NCBI RefSeq assembly: GCF_000219725.1
Contig: NC_015732.1
Location: 1,922,001-1,986,000, forward strand
Length of the DNA stretch: 64,000 nucleotides
Direction: 5' to 3'
Source: Gracilinema caldarium DSM 7334
Lineage (GTDB): Bacteria; Spirochaetota; Spirochaetia; Treponematales; Breznakiellaceae
A program made the position numbers and the translations under genes. Below the pieces are notes generated by a model. It worked only from the letters and a program-made list of their open reading frames with translations. It did no database searches and had not been told where the DNA came from. The first letter of the stretch is position 1; each line of letters starts with the position of its first letter. This document shows positions 24,891-33,994 of this stretch, one piece after another.

Positions 24891-25808
24891 ATGATACCTG
24901 ATTATCAATCTTGTATGTTACCATTATTAAAATTTGCTTCTGATGAAAAAGTACATACTCTTCCAGAAGCAGTAGTATATATTGCTTCGTTATTCAATTT
25001 GACGGAAGAAGAAAAGAAACAAATGTTACCGAGTGGAACGCAAACTATAATTTTTAATAGAGTTGGTTGGGCTAAGACTTACTTAAAAAAGGCTGGATTA
25101 CTTGAAGATCCAAAACGAGCTACATTTAGAATAACAAAAAGAGGAATAGACCTTTTAAAAGAAAATCCACCCGAAATAAATACCAAATACTTAGCTCGGT
25201 ATGAAGAATTTGTTGCATTTCAAAACAAGAAGTCTGAAAAAAATAAAAATAAAAATGTTATTTCTGAAGAAACAGAAAGTAATATTACCCCAGAGGAATC
25301 CATTGAATTTGGTTTCCAAAAATTAAAAGATTCTGTTTCTGAAGATATAATAAATAAAATCAAAGAATGCTCTTCTAATTTTTTTGAGAAACTTGTAGTT
25401 GAGTTATTGGTCAAAATGGGTTACGGAGGTACATTAAAAGAAGCTGGTCAAGTTCTAGGAAAATCAGGAGATGGTGGAATAGATGGAATCATAAAAGAAG
25501 ACAAGCTTGGATTAGATGTAATATATATACAAGCAAAAAGATGGGAAAATGTAGTTGGAAGACCAGAAATACAAAAATTCGCTGGAGCCCTATTAGGTCA
25601 AAAGGCTAAAAAGGGTATTTTTATAACAACTTCATGGTTTACAAATGACGCTTTAGATTTTGTTAAAAACCTAGATAGTAAAATAGTATTAATTGACGGG
25701 GAAATGCTTACAGATTTAATGATTGAATATAATCTAGGTGTTTCAACATATAAAATATATGAGTTAAAAAGAATTGATAATGATTATTTTGTAGAAGACG
25801 ACTTCTAA
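24891..25808 (+). CDS. Mrr-type restriction endonuclease (cassette 18, third copy)
   Basis: Identical protein to cassettes 1 and 15. The DNA shares the silent differences of cassette 15 plus AAAAAGGGT for AAAAAAGGT, so 15 and 18 are the closest pair. Confidence 0.9.
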   Translation: MIPDYQSCMLPLLKFASDEKVHTLPEAVVYIASLFNLTEEEKKQMLPSGTQTIIFNRVGWAKTYLKKAGLLEDPKRATFRITKRGIDLLKENPPEINTKYLARYEEFVAFQNKKSEKNKNKNVISEETESNITPEESIEFGFQKLKDSVSEDIINKIKECSSNFFEKLVVELLVKMGYGGTLKEAGQVLGKSGDGGIDGIIKEDKLGLDVIYIQAKRWENVVGRPEIQKFAGALLGQKAKKGIFITTSWFTNDALDFVKNLDSKIVLIDGEMLTDLMIEYNLGVSTYKIYELKRIDNDYFVEDDF

Positions 25809-25901
25809 CAATTGCTTTAAGCAGATTCGCCTATTGTCACGGTTCTTGCTTACGCAAGAACGCGCGCCAATGACGGCTCACTGCTTAAGCAAATGTTCGA
25901 T
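25803..25901 (+). repeat. attC site 18
   Basis: 99-bp site, R'' TTCTAAC, R' ATG^TTCGATG. Confidence 0.93.
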
Positions 25902-25926
25902 GGACGCTTCGCGCGGAGGAAAATAA

Positions 25927-26730
25927 ATGCCTGAATTAAAAAAGGAACACCCTCATTATACATATACTGATGAAAATGGCTATTTGCATATTAGTGATGA
26001 GGACGCATCTGTCGCACTAATAAAGAGCATTGACTTATATTCACAACGGATTGCTATATATAAAATAGTTGATTTGATTAAGGAGACTCAGAAAAATGAT
26101 CAAATTGAAATTCGTAAAATTGAAGAAATGTGTAAAAACGCATCGGGATCTCGGAATGACTTTTTAGTTGATGAATTAGTAAATTCATATCATTTTTCTG
26201 TTTACGTTGATTCAGCATATTCAATGGCAGTCCTGGGAATGATTGTGCCAACAATTGAATCTCTTTTTTATGATATCTACATCAACATTGGTGAACTTTT
26301 ATCTAATAAATTCGTTGAACTTAATAATGAAAGAATGTCTTGTATTAAAAAGAGAACAATTTGGGATTGTCATTATATATTGCATAAAGGAAAGGCAAAT
26401 AAAAATATTGTAGATGGAATAAAGCAATTAGCTCAGATTACAGGTTTTGATGGATTTCTTCCTTCAGATTACTCTGAGATTATTGATGCATTAATAGCAT
26501 ATAGGAATATGATGTTTCATAATGGCCTAGAATGGCAAAATGAAGATATCGAAAAGTTCGAACAAAGATTGAAGTCCAGTAAATGGTCAGAAGATTGGTT
26601 TATTTGCACAAAAAGAGATGAAAAACCATGGATTTACTATATGACAGATAAATTGATTGATAGAAGTTTAAAATTTATAAATGAAATCGAAATCGCGGCT
26701 GGTGCATATTATATAGAAAATCTTGAATAA
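25927..26730 (+). CDS. HEPN-like protein (cassette 19)
   Basis: 267 aa, helical. ALIAYRNMMFHNG near residue 200 contains R-x4-H, the catalytic motif of HEPN ribonucleases. The region SAYSMAVLGMIVPTIESLFYDIYINIG is a hydrophobic helix pair. Relatives of this kind are frequent in defence islands. RNase function is inferred; a partner gene is not in the cassette. Confidence 0.6.
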   Translation: MPELKKEHPHYTYTDENGYLHISDEDASVALIKSIDLYSQRIAIYKIVDLIKETQKNDQIEIRKIEEMCKNASGSRNDFLVDELVNSYHFSVYVDSAYSMAVLGMIVPTIESLFYDIYINIGELLSNKFVELNNERMSCIKKRTIWDCHYILHKGKANKNIVDGIKQLAQITGFDGFLPSDYSEIIDALIAYRNMMFHNGLEWQNEDIEKFEQRLKSSKWSEDWFICTKRDEKPWIYYMTDKLIDRSLKFINEIEIAAGAYYIENLE

Positions 26731-26735
26731 GGGAC

Positions 26736-26844
26736 ATCGAACAACTGCTTCAACCTGACTCGCCTATTGTCACGGTTTGTGCTTGTCGCTTCGCTCGGCA
26801 CAAACCGCGCCAATTACGGCTCGCAGGTTAAGCAAATGTTCTAC
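26736..26844 (+). repeat. attC site 19
   Basis: 109-bp site, R'' ATCGAAC, L'' GCTTCAACCTG, R' ATG^TTCTACG. Confidence 0.92.
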
Positions 26845-26870
26845 GGACCCTTCGGGCGGAGGAATATTTA

Positions 26871-27566
26871 ATGAGCACTATAAAATCTCCTGTTGGTATT
26901 TATTTAAATAAGAAAGATGTAGATGCTATGCCTGCCGCTGAATTGAAAGCTTTGATGCAAATATTAAGGCTCATTAATATCCTAAGATATAGCCTTCGGC
27001 TTAATGTACTTATTAAAAAGGATCATAATAAACTGTTCGACTTTAGAAATAAAACAGAAATACTTTTTTATATGATTGCTTCAATTAAAGAGGCTGTAAA
27101 AGTAATATATAATAGTATTATTCCAATTATAGGAGAAAAGTATATTTCTAAAGAGATTGAAGAATTATATCGTGATAATAAAGTCAGAGCAAATAATTGG
27201 AAAATTGATCCATTTTATAAAATTGTTGATTACATAAGAAATAATGTTGGTTTTCATTTTTCGGAAGACATATATAATGGTATTATTTCTGAAGATGGAG
27301 TTACACAAAACGATATTCTTATAGGTGTTGCTGTAGGTGAGACAATAAATGATTTTCTAATAATAGAACCATATACTTCAATATTTATGAAAATAGCAGA
27401 GATGGTACCTGAAGACATTGATAAATTAAAATTCCATGATTGGCTAGAGGAAAACACAATAAAAGAAACAGATATAATTTGTAAAATATTAGAAGGGATA
27501 TTAAGAATTATGATTAAGGATAAAGCATATAAAAAAGTTTTAGATGAAAGTATAGTGAAGGATTGA
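26871..27566 (+). CDS. Helical protein with HEPN-like motif (cassette 20)
   Basis: 231 aa. IVDYIRNNVGFHFSEDIY contains R-x5-H typical of HEPN domains, within an otherwise helical protein (MIASIKEAVKVIYNS before it). No named family recognised. Hairpin CCC-TTC-GGG plus GGAGG precede the ATG. Confidence 0.6.
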   Translation: MSTIKSPVGIYLNKKDVDAMPAAELKALMQILRLINILRYSLRLNVLIKKDHNKLFDFRNKTEILFYMIASIKEAVKVIYNSIIPIIGEKYISKEIEELYRDNKVRANNWKIDPFYKIVDYIRNNVGFHFSEDIYNGIISEDGVTQNDILIGVAVGETINDFLIIEPYTSIFMKIAEMVPEDIDKLKFHDWLEENTIKETDIICKILEGILRIMIKDKAYKKVLDESIVKD

Positions 27567-27590
27567 GAATATTAAGGAGAAAATAGGAGC

Positions 27591-27709
27591 GTAGAACAAT
27601 CGCTTCAACCGGATAGCGCTATTGTCACGCCCTTTGCTAGTCGCATCGCTATGCGCTGCTCGGCAAAGGCCGCGCCAATGACGCGCTACCGGTTAAGCGT
27701 ATGTTCTGC
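27591..27709 (+). repeat. attC site 20
   Basis: 119-bp site, R'' GTAGAAC, L'' GCTTCAACCGG, L' CCGGTTAAGC, then GTATG^TTCTGCG. Confidence 0.92.
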
Positions 27710-27874
27710 GGACCTTGCAGGCGCTGAGAGAATTGATAAAACTACAGTAAAAGTGTAGTTTTTAATATACATTCATCAATATATAGCTCAAAAATATAAA
27801 GAACTGCTTGTATTTCAATTTATATTGACAAAATAATATTATTGTATTACTATAAGTATTACAGGAAGCGATAT

Positions 27875-28126
27875 ATGACTACAGTTCGGTTACCTACTGA
27901 AATTGAACAAAAATTAGAGGCTATTTCTCAAGAAAAACATAAATCTAAATCAGAAATAATTAAAGAAGCGCTTGAGAAACTATTTTATTCTGAAGAATCA
28001 CAAAAGAATTCATATGAACTTGGAATTGAGTTTTTTGGTAAATTTGGAAGTGGCGAAGGAAATCTTTCAGTTACTTACAAAGAAAAAATAAAGGACAAGA
28101 TACATGCTAAACGACGTACTCATTGA
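27875..28126 (+). CDS. RHH antitoxin, family 1 copy D (cassette 21)
   Basis: 83 aa, as copy A except E for K in FGSGEGNLS. The ATG at 27875 follows AGGAAG. The promoter is TTGACA-17-TACTAT and the leader hairpin is perfect. This could supply antitoxin for the orphaned toxin of copy C. Confidence 0.88.
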   Translation: MTTVRLPTEIEQKLEAISQEKHKSKSEIIKEALEKLFYSEESQKNSYELGIEFFGKFGSGEGNLSVTYKEKIKDKIHAKRRTH

Positions 28127-28523
28127 TGCTGGTCCTTTAATTGCTTTATTTGATAAAGACGATCATTATCATGAAAAAGTAAAGGAATTCATAAAAAATA
28201 AAGATTATAAATTTCACACTACGACAGCTGTAATAACTGAAGTCTTACATATGCTTGATTTTAGTGTAAAGGTTCAAATTAATTTTCTTGAATGGATAAT
28301 GCTTGGTGGTATATTGCTATATGAAATAAAACAAACTGATTTAGGGAAGATAATTGAATTAACAAAAAAATATAGTGACCGTCCCATGGATTTTGCAGAC
28401 GCAACACTCGTTCTAGCTGCAGAACAATCAGGAATAAGAAAAATAATTAGCATAGATTCAGATTTTGATATTTACCGATTACCTGGAAAAGTTAGAATAG
28501 AAAATATATTTCGAGATATATAA
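28104..28523 (+). CDS. vapC: PIN-domain toxin, family 1 copy D (cassette 21)
   Basis: Identical to copy C: DAGPLIALFD, E46, MDFADA and SIDSDFD all present. Overlaps its antitoxin by 23 bases. Confidence 0.88.
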   Translation: MLNDVLIDAGPLIALFDKDDHYHEKVKEFIKNKDYKFHTTTAVITEVLHMLDFSVKVQINFLEWIMLGGILLYEIKQTDLGKIIELTKKYSDRPMDFADATLVLAAEQSGIRKIISIDSDFDIYRLPGKVRIENIFRDI

Positions 28524-28526
28524 GAC

Positions 28527-28625
28527 GCAGAACAATTGCTTTAAGCAGATTCGCCTATTGTCACGGTTCTTGCTTACGCAAGAACGCGAGCCAATGACGG
28601 CTCACTGCTTAAGCAAATGTTAGAT
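28527..28625 (+). repeat. attC site 21
   Basis: 99-bp TTTAAGCAG-type site, R'' GCAGAAC, R' ATG^TTAGATT. Confidence 0.93.
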
Positions 28626-28652
28626 TGAGTAACGCAGTGAATATTTAAGGAG

Positions 28653-28718
28653 ATGAGTGATCAAAAGCTCTTTGGAAAAGTAATGGAGATGCAGGCAGCT
28701 GCATTCGTTGCCGCTTAA
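28653..28718 (+). CDS. Possible leader peptide (cassette 22)
   Basis: A 21-codon frame (MSDQKLF to AAFVAA) directly after AAGGAG, 51 bases upstream of the ParB-like gene. The ribosome site is too close to the ATG to be ideal, so coding status is doubtful. Confidence 0.2.
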   Translation: MSDQKLFGKVMEMQAAAFVAA

Positions 28719-28768
28719 AATATAGTGAATCTTCACAACTCACGGTTGACTTTTTATAGGAGGAGTGT

Positions 28769-30097
28769 ATGATTAAAATGATTTCAATCAATGATTTGCT
28801 TGTGAATCCAGAGAACTATAGGTATACATCTGTAGAAAGCCAAAAAGAAGCAATCGACTTGATTGTAAGTGATCAAAAAGAAAAATTACTTAATCTCGCT
28901 AAACATATAATGGAAAATGGCTTAAATCCGAATGATTTAGTACAAGTATCGCCATATGCCCATGATAAAACAAAATATATTGTAATTGAAGGCAATCGTA
29001 GAGTTGTTGCTCTTAAGTTACTGAATACACCAACACTTGTTGATATTTCTGGTTATGAACGTCTACGCGACAAATTTCAAGCTTTAAAAACTGAGTTTAA
29101 GGATCGGATAATAGACTCAATCAATTGTAGTGTATACGCCGACCCAAGCGATGCAGATAAGTGGATTAAACTAAAGCACGCTGGCCAAAGTAATGGTATT
29201 GGTACAGTTGACTGGGACGCACAACAGATTCAGAGATTTGAGGAAAAAGTTGAAGGGAAGTCTTCTGTTGCTTTGCAGATTCTAAATTTTGTAAAATCAT
29301 CATCTCAAACGCCTAATGACATCATTGCGAATATAGGCTCTGTGCCGATTACAAGCCTCAGCAGATTAGTTGCAGATCCTGATGTTCGTCGCTTTATTGG
29401 AATTGAGGTAAACAATGGCCTTGTAACATCCATATTGCCTGAATCAGAAGTACTAAAGGGACTTATTAAGATTATATCCGATTTATTATCGCCAGATTTT
29501 AAAGTCAAACGAATTTACACAAAAGACGATCGTCAAGATTATGTAAAATCGTTTCCAAAGAAAAGTACTCCTGATCATTCCAGATTAGCAGATAAACCAT
29601 GGCTATTGAATGGAATATCAAAAGCCAAACCTACGAATCAGCCGCCAAGATCCACAATATCAAAGGATAGGAAGACTGTAATTCCACGAAAAGTAAAAAT
29701 ATTAATAACAAATTCAAAGGTTAATGCAATCTATGAAGAACTTAAGAAACTTGATGTTAACAAATTTACTAACGCCTGTGCAGTCCTCTTACGCGTGTTT
29801 GTAGAATTAAGTTTAGACTGTTACATCTATAGCAAAAAACCAGCAAAAATTACAATTAACTCAAAGTTGCGTGAAAAGGTACAAGAGATTTCTTCATTAC
29901 TTGAATCAACTGGTATTGTAGATAAATATATTACCAAGGGCGTTCGAGACCAGGTTGCTATTCCTAATGGAGTTTTATCGATGGATACTCTGAATGCATA
30001 TATCCATAATCCAAATTACTCTCCTATTGCAACAAATGTTGTTATAGCATGGGATAATATTCAAGTATTCATGGAGCGATTATGGGCAGATATCTGA
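28769..30097 (+). CDS. ParB/Srx-fold N-terminal protein (cassette 22, gene 1)
   Basis: 442 aa. Residues 40-95 hold the ParB-like motif YIVIEGNRRVVALKLL (GNRR at 75-78), used for nucleotide binding or hydrolysis in this fold. The middle is a linker with many Lys/Pro. Residues 325-345 (TNACAVLLRVFVELSLDCYIY) begin a helical domain seen in other ParB-fold proteins of islands. GGAGG precedes the ATG. It overlaps the methylase gene by 16 bases, suggesting a joint DNA modification or restriction role. Confidence 0.7.
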   Translation: MIKMISINDLLVNPENYRYTSVESQKEAIDLIVSDQKEKLLNLAKHIMENGLNPNDLVQVSPYAHDKTKYIVIEGNRRVVALKLLNTPTLVDISGYERLRDKFQALKTEFKDRIIDSINCSVYADPSDADKWIKLKHAGQSNGIGTVDWDAQQIQRFEEKVEGKSSVALQILNFVKSSSQTPNDIIANIGSVPITSLSRLVADPDVRRFIGIEVNNGLVTSILPESEVLKGLIKIISDLLSPDFKVKRIYTKDDRQDYVKSFPKKSTPDHSRLADKPWLLNGISKAKPTNQPPRSTISKDRKTVIPRKVKILITNSKVNAIYEELKKLDVNKFTNACAVLLRVFVELSLDCYIYSKKPAKITINSKLREKVQEISSLLESTGIVDKYITKGVRDQVAIPNGVLSMDTLNAYIHNPNYSPIATNVVIAWDNIQVFMERLWADI

Positions 30098-30945
30098 AGT
30101 CAGAAAATTATTCTCCAATGAGATATCCAGGAGGCAAGGGAAAGCTATCTGGATATTTCAAGGAGTTGCTTAAGCTAAATAATCTCTATGATTGTACCTA
30201 TTTTGAGCCATACGCAGGTGGGGCTGCAGTTGCACTTTCATTATTATTTAACCAATATGCTCAACGAATTGTTATTAATGATTTCGATCTTTCCATATAT
30301 GCACTTTGGCATTCAATAGTTAATAAGACAAATAAACTTTGTAGCTTAATTGAAAATACCAAAGTAACTATTGAAACTTGGAGAGAAATGAAAGAAGTAA
30401 ATAAAACAGAAAAAACGAATCTATTAAAATTGGGATTTTCAACTCTTTTTCTTAATCGCACAAATAGATCTGGAATAATTAATGCAGGTGTTATTGGTGG
30501 ACTTGATCAAAAAGGAGAATGGAAAATTGATGCTAGGTTCAATAAAAATAATATTATAGATCGCATACTTCATATTTCTAAGTACAAAAACAATATCGAA
30601 GTTCATAATCTGGACGCTATAGAGCTAATAAATAACCATAATCTAATCAAGGGTAATAAGTCATTTATATATTTGGATCCACCGTATTATAAAAAGGGAA
30701 AAGATTTATATTTAAACTACTATAACCGTGAAGACCATGAAAAAGTATATAAATGCCTTGAAAACATTTCATCGCGAAAATGGGTGGTTACTTATGACAA
30801 TGTTGATTATATAAGAGAGCTTTATAAGAAGTATAGAGTTCAATATTACAATCTATCATATTGTGCTCATAATTATAAAAAAGGAAGTGAAATAGCAATT
30901 TATTCTGACAAATTAGTATTTCCAGAATTTCAATCACCAATCTAA
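30082..30945 (+). CDS. Dam-type (D12 class) DNA adenine-N6 methyltransferase (cassette 22, gene 2)
   Basis: 287 aa. YPGGKGKL at residues 15-22, SAM-binding FEPYAGGAA from residue 41, NRTNRSGIINAGVIGG near 125-140, and catalytic DPPYY at about 199-203 in the alpha-class order. Transfers methyl to adenine N6; target sequence unknown. It is coupled to the ParB-like gene and no classical restriction enzyme is in the cassette. The TAA stop is in attC R''. Confidence 0.9.
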   Translation: MGRYLKSENYSPMRYPGGKGKLSGYFKELLKLNNLYDCTYFEPYAGGAAVALSLLFNQYAQRIVINDFDLSIYALWHSIVNKTNKLCSLIENTKVTIETWREMKEVNKTEKTNLLKLGFSTLFLNRTNRSGIINAGVIGGLDQKGEWKIDARFNKNNIIDRILHISKYKNNIEVHNLDAIELINNHNLIKGNKSFIYLDPPYYKKGKDLYLNYYNREDHEKVYKCLENISSRKWVVTYDNVDYIRELYKKYRVQYYNLSYCAHNYKKGSEIAIYSDKLVFPEFQSPI

Positions 30946-31052
30946 CAACTGCTTCAACCTGACTCGGCTATGTCACGATTCTTGCTTGTCGTCGCTACGC
31001 TCCTCGGCAAGAATCGCTCCATGACGCCTCGCAGGTTAAGCAAATGTTATGC
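30940..31052 (+). repeat. attC site 22
   Basis: 113-bp site, R'' ATCTAAC, L'' GCTTCAACCTG, R' ATG^TTATGCA. Confidence 0.92.
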
Positions 31053-31204
31053 AGATTTAAGAAAGTAAAATATTTATATATCAGACATATGAATATTTTA
31101 CCTTAATTGTATAGCTTAAAAATTTTACAGGTCTCTTTATAGTCTTTATATTGACCTATCTTTAAAATATTGTATAATGAATTATAATACGGAGGATTAA
31201 TATA

Positions 31205-31486
31205 ATGATAAAGATAAATAATGATATACGTCCAATATCTTATATAAAATCTCATACAGCTGAAATGATAAGACAAATAGAAGAAAAGAAAAATCCAATA
31301 ATAATCACACAAAATGGTGAGGCTAAAGCAGTTCTTCTTGATGTTGATACATTTCAAGGCTTAATCGATACAATAAATATTTTAAAAATTATCTCTATTG
31401 GTGAAAATGATATTCATAAAAATAATGTTATAAAACATAATGATGTAAAAACAAAAATTGAGGAAATATTAACACAAAATGAATAG
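31205..31486 (+). CDS. Phd/YefM-like antitoxin, family 2 copy 3 (cassette 23)
   Basis: Identical protein to copy 1. The leader differs by a T to C in the region upstream of -35 and GGAGGA for GGAGGG at the ribosome site. Confidence 0.9.
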   Translation: MIKINNDIRPISYIKSHTAEMIRQIEEKKNPIIITQNGEAKAVLLDVDTFQGLIDTINILKIISIGENDIHKNNVIKHNDVKTKIEEILTQNE

Positions 31487-31814
31487 AGATATTGTATGGT
31501 CTCTCGATGCAAGCGATGAGTTTGTAGAAATAATTCTATATATTACAGAACACTCTGGAAATAATGTAGCACGTACGATTTATGAGAAAATTATAAAAAA
31601 AATAGAAAATCTTGTTGACTTCCCCGCAATTGGAAGGAAAGTTCCCGAATTAGAATCAGTTGGTAATACAGAATATTATGAAATAATAGAAAGTCCGTGG
31701 AGAATCATTTATCGATATACAGAAAATGAAGTATATATTGTTTCAATAATTGATGGAAGAAGAAATATTGAAGAAATATTATATAAAAAAATTATAAAGG
31801 GTAAAATATGGTAA
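31479..31814 (+). CDS. RelE/ParE-family toxin, family 2 copy 3 (cassette 23)
   Basis: Identical 111-aa toxin, 8-base overlap with the antitoxin. Confidence 0.88.
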   Translation: MNRDIVWSLDASDEFVEIILYITEHSGNNVARTIYEKIIKKIENLVDFPAIGRKVPELESVGNTEYYEIIESPWRIIYRYTENEVYIVSIIDGRRNIEEILYKKIIKGKIW

Positions 31815-31823
31815 TAAATACAT

Positions 31824-31941
31824 GCATAACAATTGCTTTAACCAGACATTTCCTTTGTCATGAAAATTGCTGTCGCTACGCTCGGCAATTTTCACGCCAA
31901 GCCCTTCGGGCACGGAAATGCAGGTTAAGCAAATGTTAGGC
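31824..31941 (+). repeat. attC site 23
   Basis: 118-bp site as attC 10; R' ATG^TTAGGCT. Confidence 0.93.
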
Positions 31942-31968
31942 TGACCCTTCGGGCCAAGAAAGGAAAAT

Positions 31969-32619
31969 ATGCAAATCGATCAGTTCATATTTAAGTTGCT
32001 TATTTTATCAATTCCAGGTTCAATTTCCTATTTGCTTTATGTTAAAATTGCTATTTATAGAATAGAAAATAAAACTAAATTTGGCTTTAGTGAAATAATG
32101 TTCATTTTATTATCATCACTTATCTCAAATGTAATTTATGACTTATTTGTTAAATTATTAAATTGCATTTTTAATTTGAGTATTACACCAGTATTAGAAA
32201 AACTATTAAAGGTAGGTAATTATTCTGCAGTAGAATTACTTTTTTTAATATTTATTGGTATAATATTAGGAATAATATTTGTAACATTAGAAACAAAAAA
32301 GGTTTTATATAAAATTGCGAAAAAATTACGGTTTTCAAATCATTATGGTGATGATGATGTCTGGACATTTGTATGCAACTCTCCTGATGTTGAATGGGTA
32401 TTTGTACGAGATCATAAATATGACTTAGTATATTTTGGTCGATTGGAACAATATTCTGACCCTGGTGAAAATAGAGAACTCCTTCTTTCAGATGTTTCGG
32501 TATATACAAATAAAGATAGTAAATATTGTTATGACATTCCAAAAATTTACATTTCCAGATTACCAGAAGAATTAACGATTGAAATCGCACCAAAAAAAGG
32601 AGAGGAAGATGCCACATAA
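31969..32619 (+). CDS. DUF6338-like membrane protein (cassette 24, gene 1)
   Basis: 216 aa. Three hydrophobic segments (about 7-30, 45-65, 85-105) are followed by a cytoplasmic domain with HYGDDDVWTFVCNSP, VFVRDHKYDLVYFGRLEQYSD and a terminal IPKIYISRLPEELTIE. The pattern resembles DUF6338; function unknown. It overlaps the next small gene by 11 bases. Confidence 0.62.
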   Translation: MQIDQFIFKLLILSIPGSISYLLYVKIAIYRIENKTKFGFSEIMFILLSSLISNVIYDLFVKLLNCIFNLSITPVLEKLLKVGNYSAVELLFLIFIGIILGIIFVTLETKKVLYKIAKKLRFSNHYGDDDVWTFVCNSPDVEWVFVRDHKYDLVYFGRLEQYSDPGENRELLLSDVSVYTNKDSKYCYDIPKIYISRLPEELTIEIAPKKGEEDAT

Positions 32620-32737
32620 ACAAGACGGGCAACAAAAGCCGCTAAATGAAGGTAGTGAAAAATCTGGAGGTAAAAACAATGCTCCTAAAACCCCAAAACC
32701 AGATGTAACTCCGCCTGCTCAAAAACCAAAAAAATAA
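32609..32737 (+). CDS. Small Lys/Pro-rich protein (cassette 24, gene 2)
   Basis: A 42-aa hydrophilic, probably disordered protein (MPHKQDGQQKP ... PPAQKPKK). GGAGAGGA lies immediately before the ATG, inside the end of gene 1. The tight overlap and good ribosome site make it likely to be translated. Confidence 0.6.
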   Translation: MPHKQDGQQKPLNEGSEKSGGKNNAPKTPKPDVTPPAQKPKK

Positions 32738-32856
32738 GCCTAACAACTGCTTCAACCTGACAATTCCTGTTGTCATGGTTTGTGCTTGTCGCTTCGCTCG
32801 GCACAAACCACGCCAAGCCCTTCGGGCCGGAATTGCAGGTTAAGCAAATGTTAGAA
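32738..32856 (+). repeat. attC site 24
   Basis: 119-bp site, R'' GCCTAAC, L'' GCTTCAACCTG, R' ATG^TTAGAAG. Confidence 0.92.
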
Positions 32857-32879
32857 GGACCCTTCGGGCAGAGGAAAAA

Positions 32880-33437
32880 ATGAAGAGAAAACAACTTTTT
32901 ATACTGGTTTTATCAGTGTTATTTATTTCCTGCACAAAGATGGAAAACGATGTAATTCTTTTGGTTCCATATAGTCAACAAGAAGAAATTATAAACTATT
33001 TTAATAAAGCTAGTATTAATGTACAAGTAAATAATTCTTTGGTAATAATTCATTCTCCTGCTAATAATGTGTTAATAAATCTTCTCGATTATCAATATGC
33101 AAATATCTATTTGAATAAAAGCAATTTAGTTAATTTAACAACCACAAGAACACAAGATGGAACCTATTATAAAAGAAAATATCTTGAAGTTCTTCCAAAT
33201 TCAAAATACAGAATACAAGAAGATTCTAGTATACCTAAGAAAATATATGACCCAACACATCCTGATTCAATTAAAGAAGGGAAAGACAAAGGATATGTAT
33301 ATTATCCAAATATAAATATTGAAGATGAAAACAATAAGCTCAAAAATAACGTATTTTTATATAATTCAATTCTTGAGTATTTGAAAAGTAGAAACATACC
33401 AATTGTGTCTATAGAAATTGATCAAAATAGTATATGA
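32880..33437 (+). CDS. Lipoprotein with FlgC-like C-terminal part (cassette 25)
   Basis: 185 aa. Signal peptide with lipobox FISC (Cys18). Residues 25-60 (VILLVPYSQQEEIINYFNKASI) recall the start of the FliF/YscJ-type domain. Residues about 85-160 resemble the flagellar rod protein FlgC: TTTRTQDGTYYKRK, then YDPTHPDS...GYVYYPNINIEDE, close to the FlgC pattern of TTRTPDGGPYRR followed by YDPGHPDAD-GYV-PNVN. A membrane-anchored chimera of flagellar modules is inferred; it may interact with the basal body. Confidence 0.6.
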   Translation: MKRKQLFILVLSVLFISCTKMENDVILLVPYSQQEEIINYFNKASINVQVNNSLVIIHSPANNVLINLLDYQYANIYLNKSNLVNLTTTRTQDGTYYKRKYLEVLPNSKYRIQEDSSIPKKIYDPTHPDSIKEGKDKGYVYYPNINIEDENNKLKNNVFLYNSILEYLKSRNIPIVSIEIDQNSI

Positions 33438-33502
33438 TAAGTATCATTAATACTATTGAATCTGATAAAATATTAATGTGTTTTATAAATACAAAAAAAG
33501 AC

Positions 33503-33624
33503 TTCTAACAACTGCTTCAACCTGATATTTTCTTTGGCACATTTTGTGCTGTCGCTTCGCTCCTGACGCACAAAATGCGCCAAGCCCTACGGGCACGAAA
33601 ATACAGGTTAAGCAAATGTTCTAC
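33503..33624 (+). repeat. attC site 25
   Basis: 122-bp site closely related to attC 14, R'' TTCTAAC, R' ATG^TTCTACG. Confidence 0.92.
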
Positions 33625-33673
33625 GGACGCTTCGCGCAGAGGATAATATATAGAATACTTCAGGAGGTTTGTT

Positions 33674-33994
33674 ATGAGTAAATTGTTTAAGTACATAATA
33701 ATTGGAGTTTCTCTAGGATTAATTGATGTTATACCAATGTTTATTATGAAACTAACATGGGATGCGAATATTTCTGCATTTTCAATGTGGGTAATAATTA
33801 GTTTTATTCTATATTACAATAATTTAAAATTAAACCAAATAGTTAAAAGTATTATAGTATCTTTTTTAGTATTGCTCCCTAACGCTATTCTTATTGGATG
33901 GAATAATCCCATCAATCTTTTCCCAGTAATTATCATGACTCTTCTTTTAAGCACAATAATGGGATTCTTTACAGGAAGAATAAATGGGAAATAA
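33674..33994 (+). CDS. Small membrane protein (cassette 26, second copy)
   Basis: Identical to the gene at 19090, including its leader. Confidence 0.72.
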   Translation: MSKLFKYIIIGVSLGLIDVIPMFIMKLTWDANISAFSMWVIISFILYYNNLKLNQIVKSIIVSFLVLLPNAILIGWNNPINLFPVIIMTLLLSTIMGFFTGRINGK

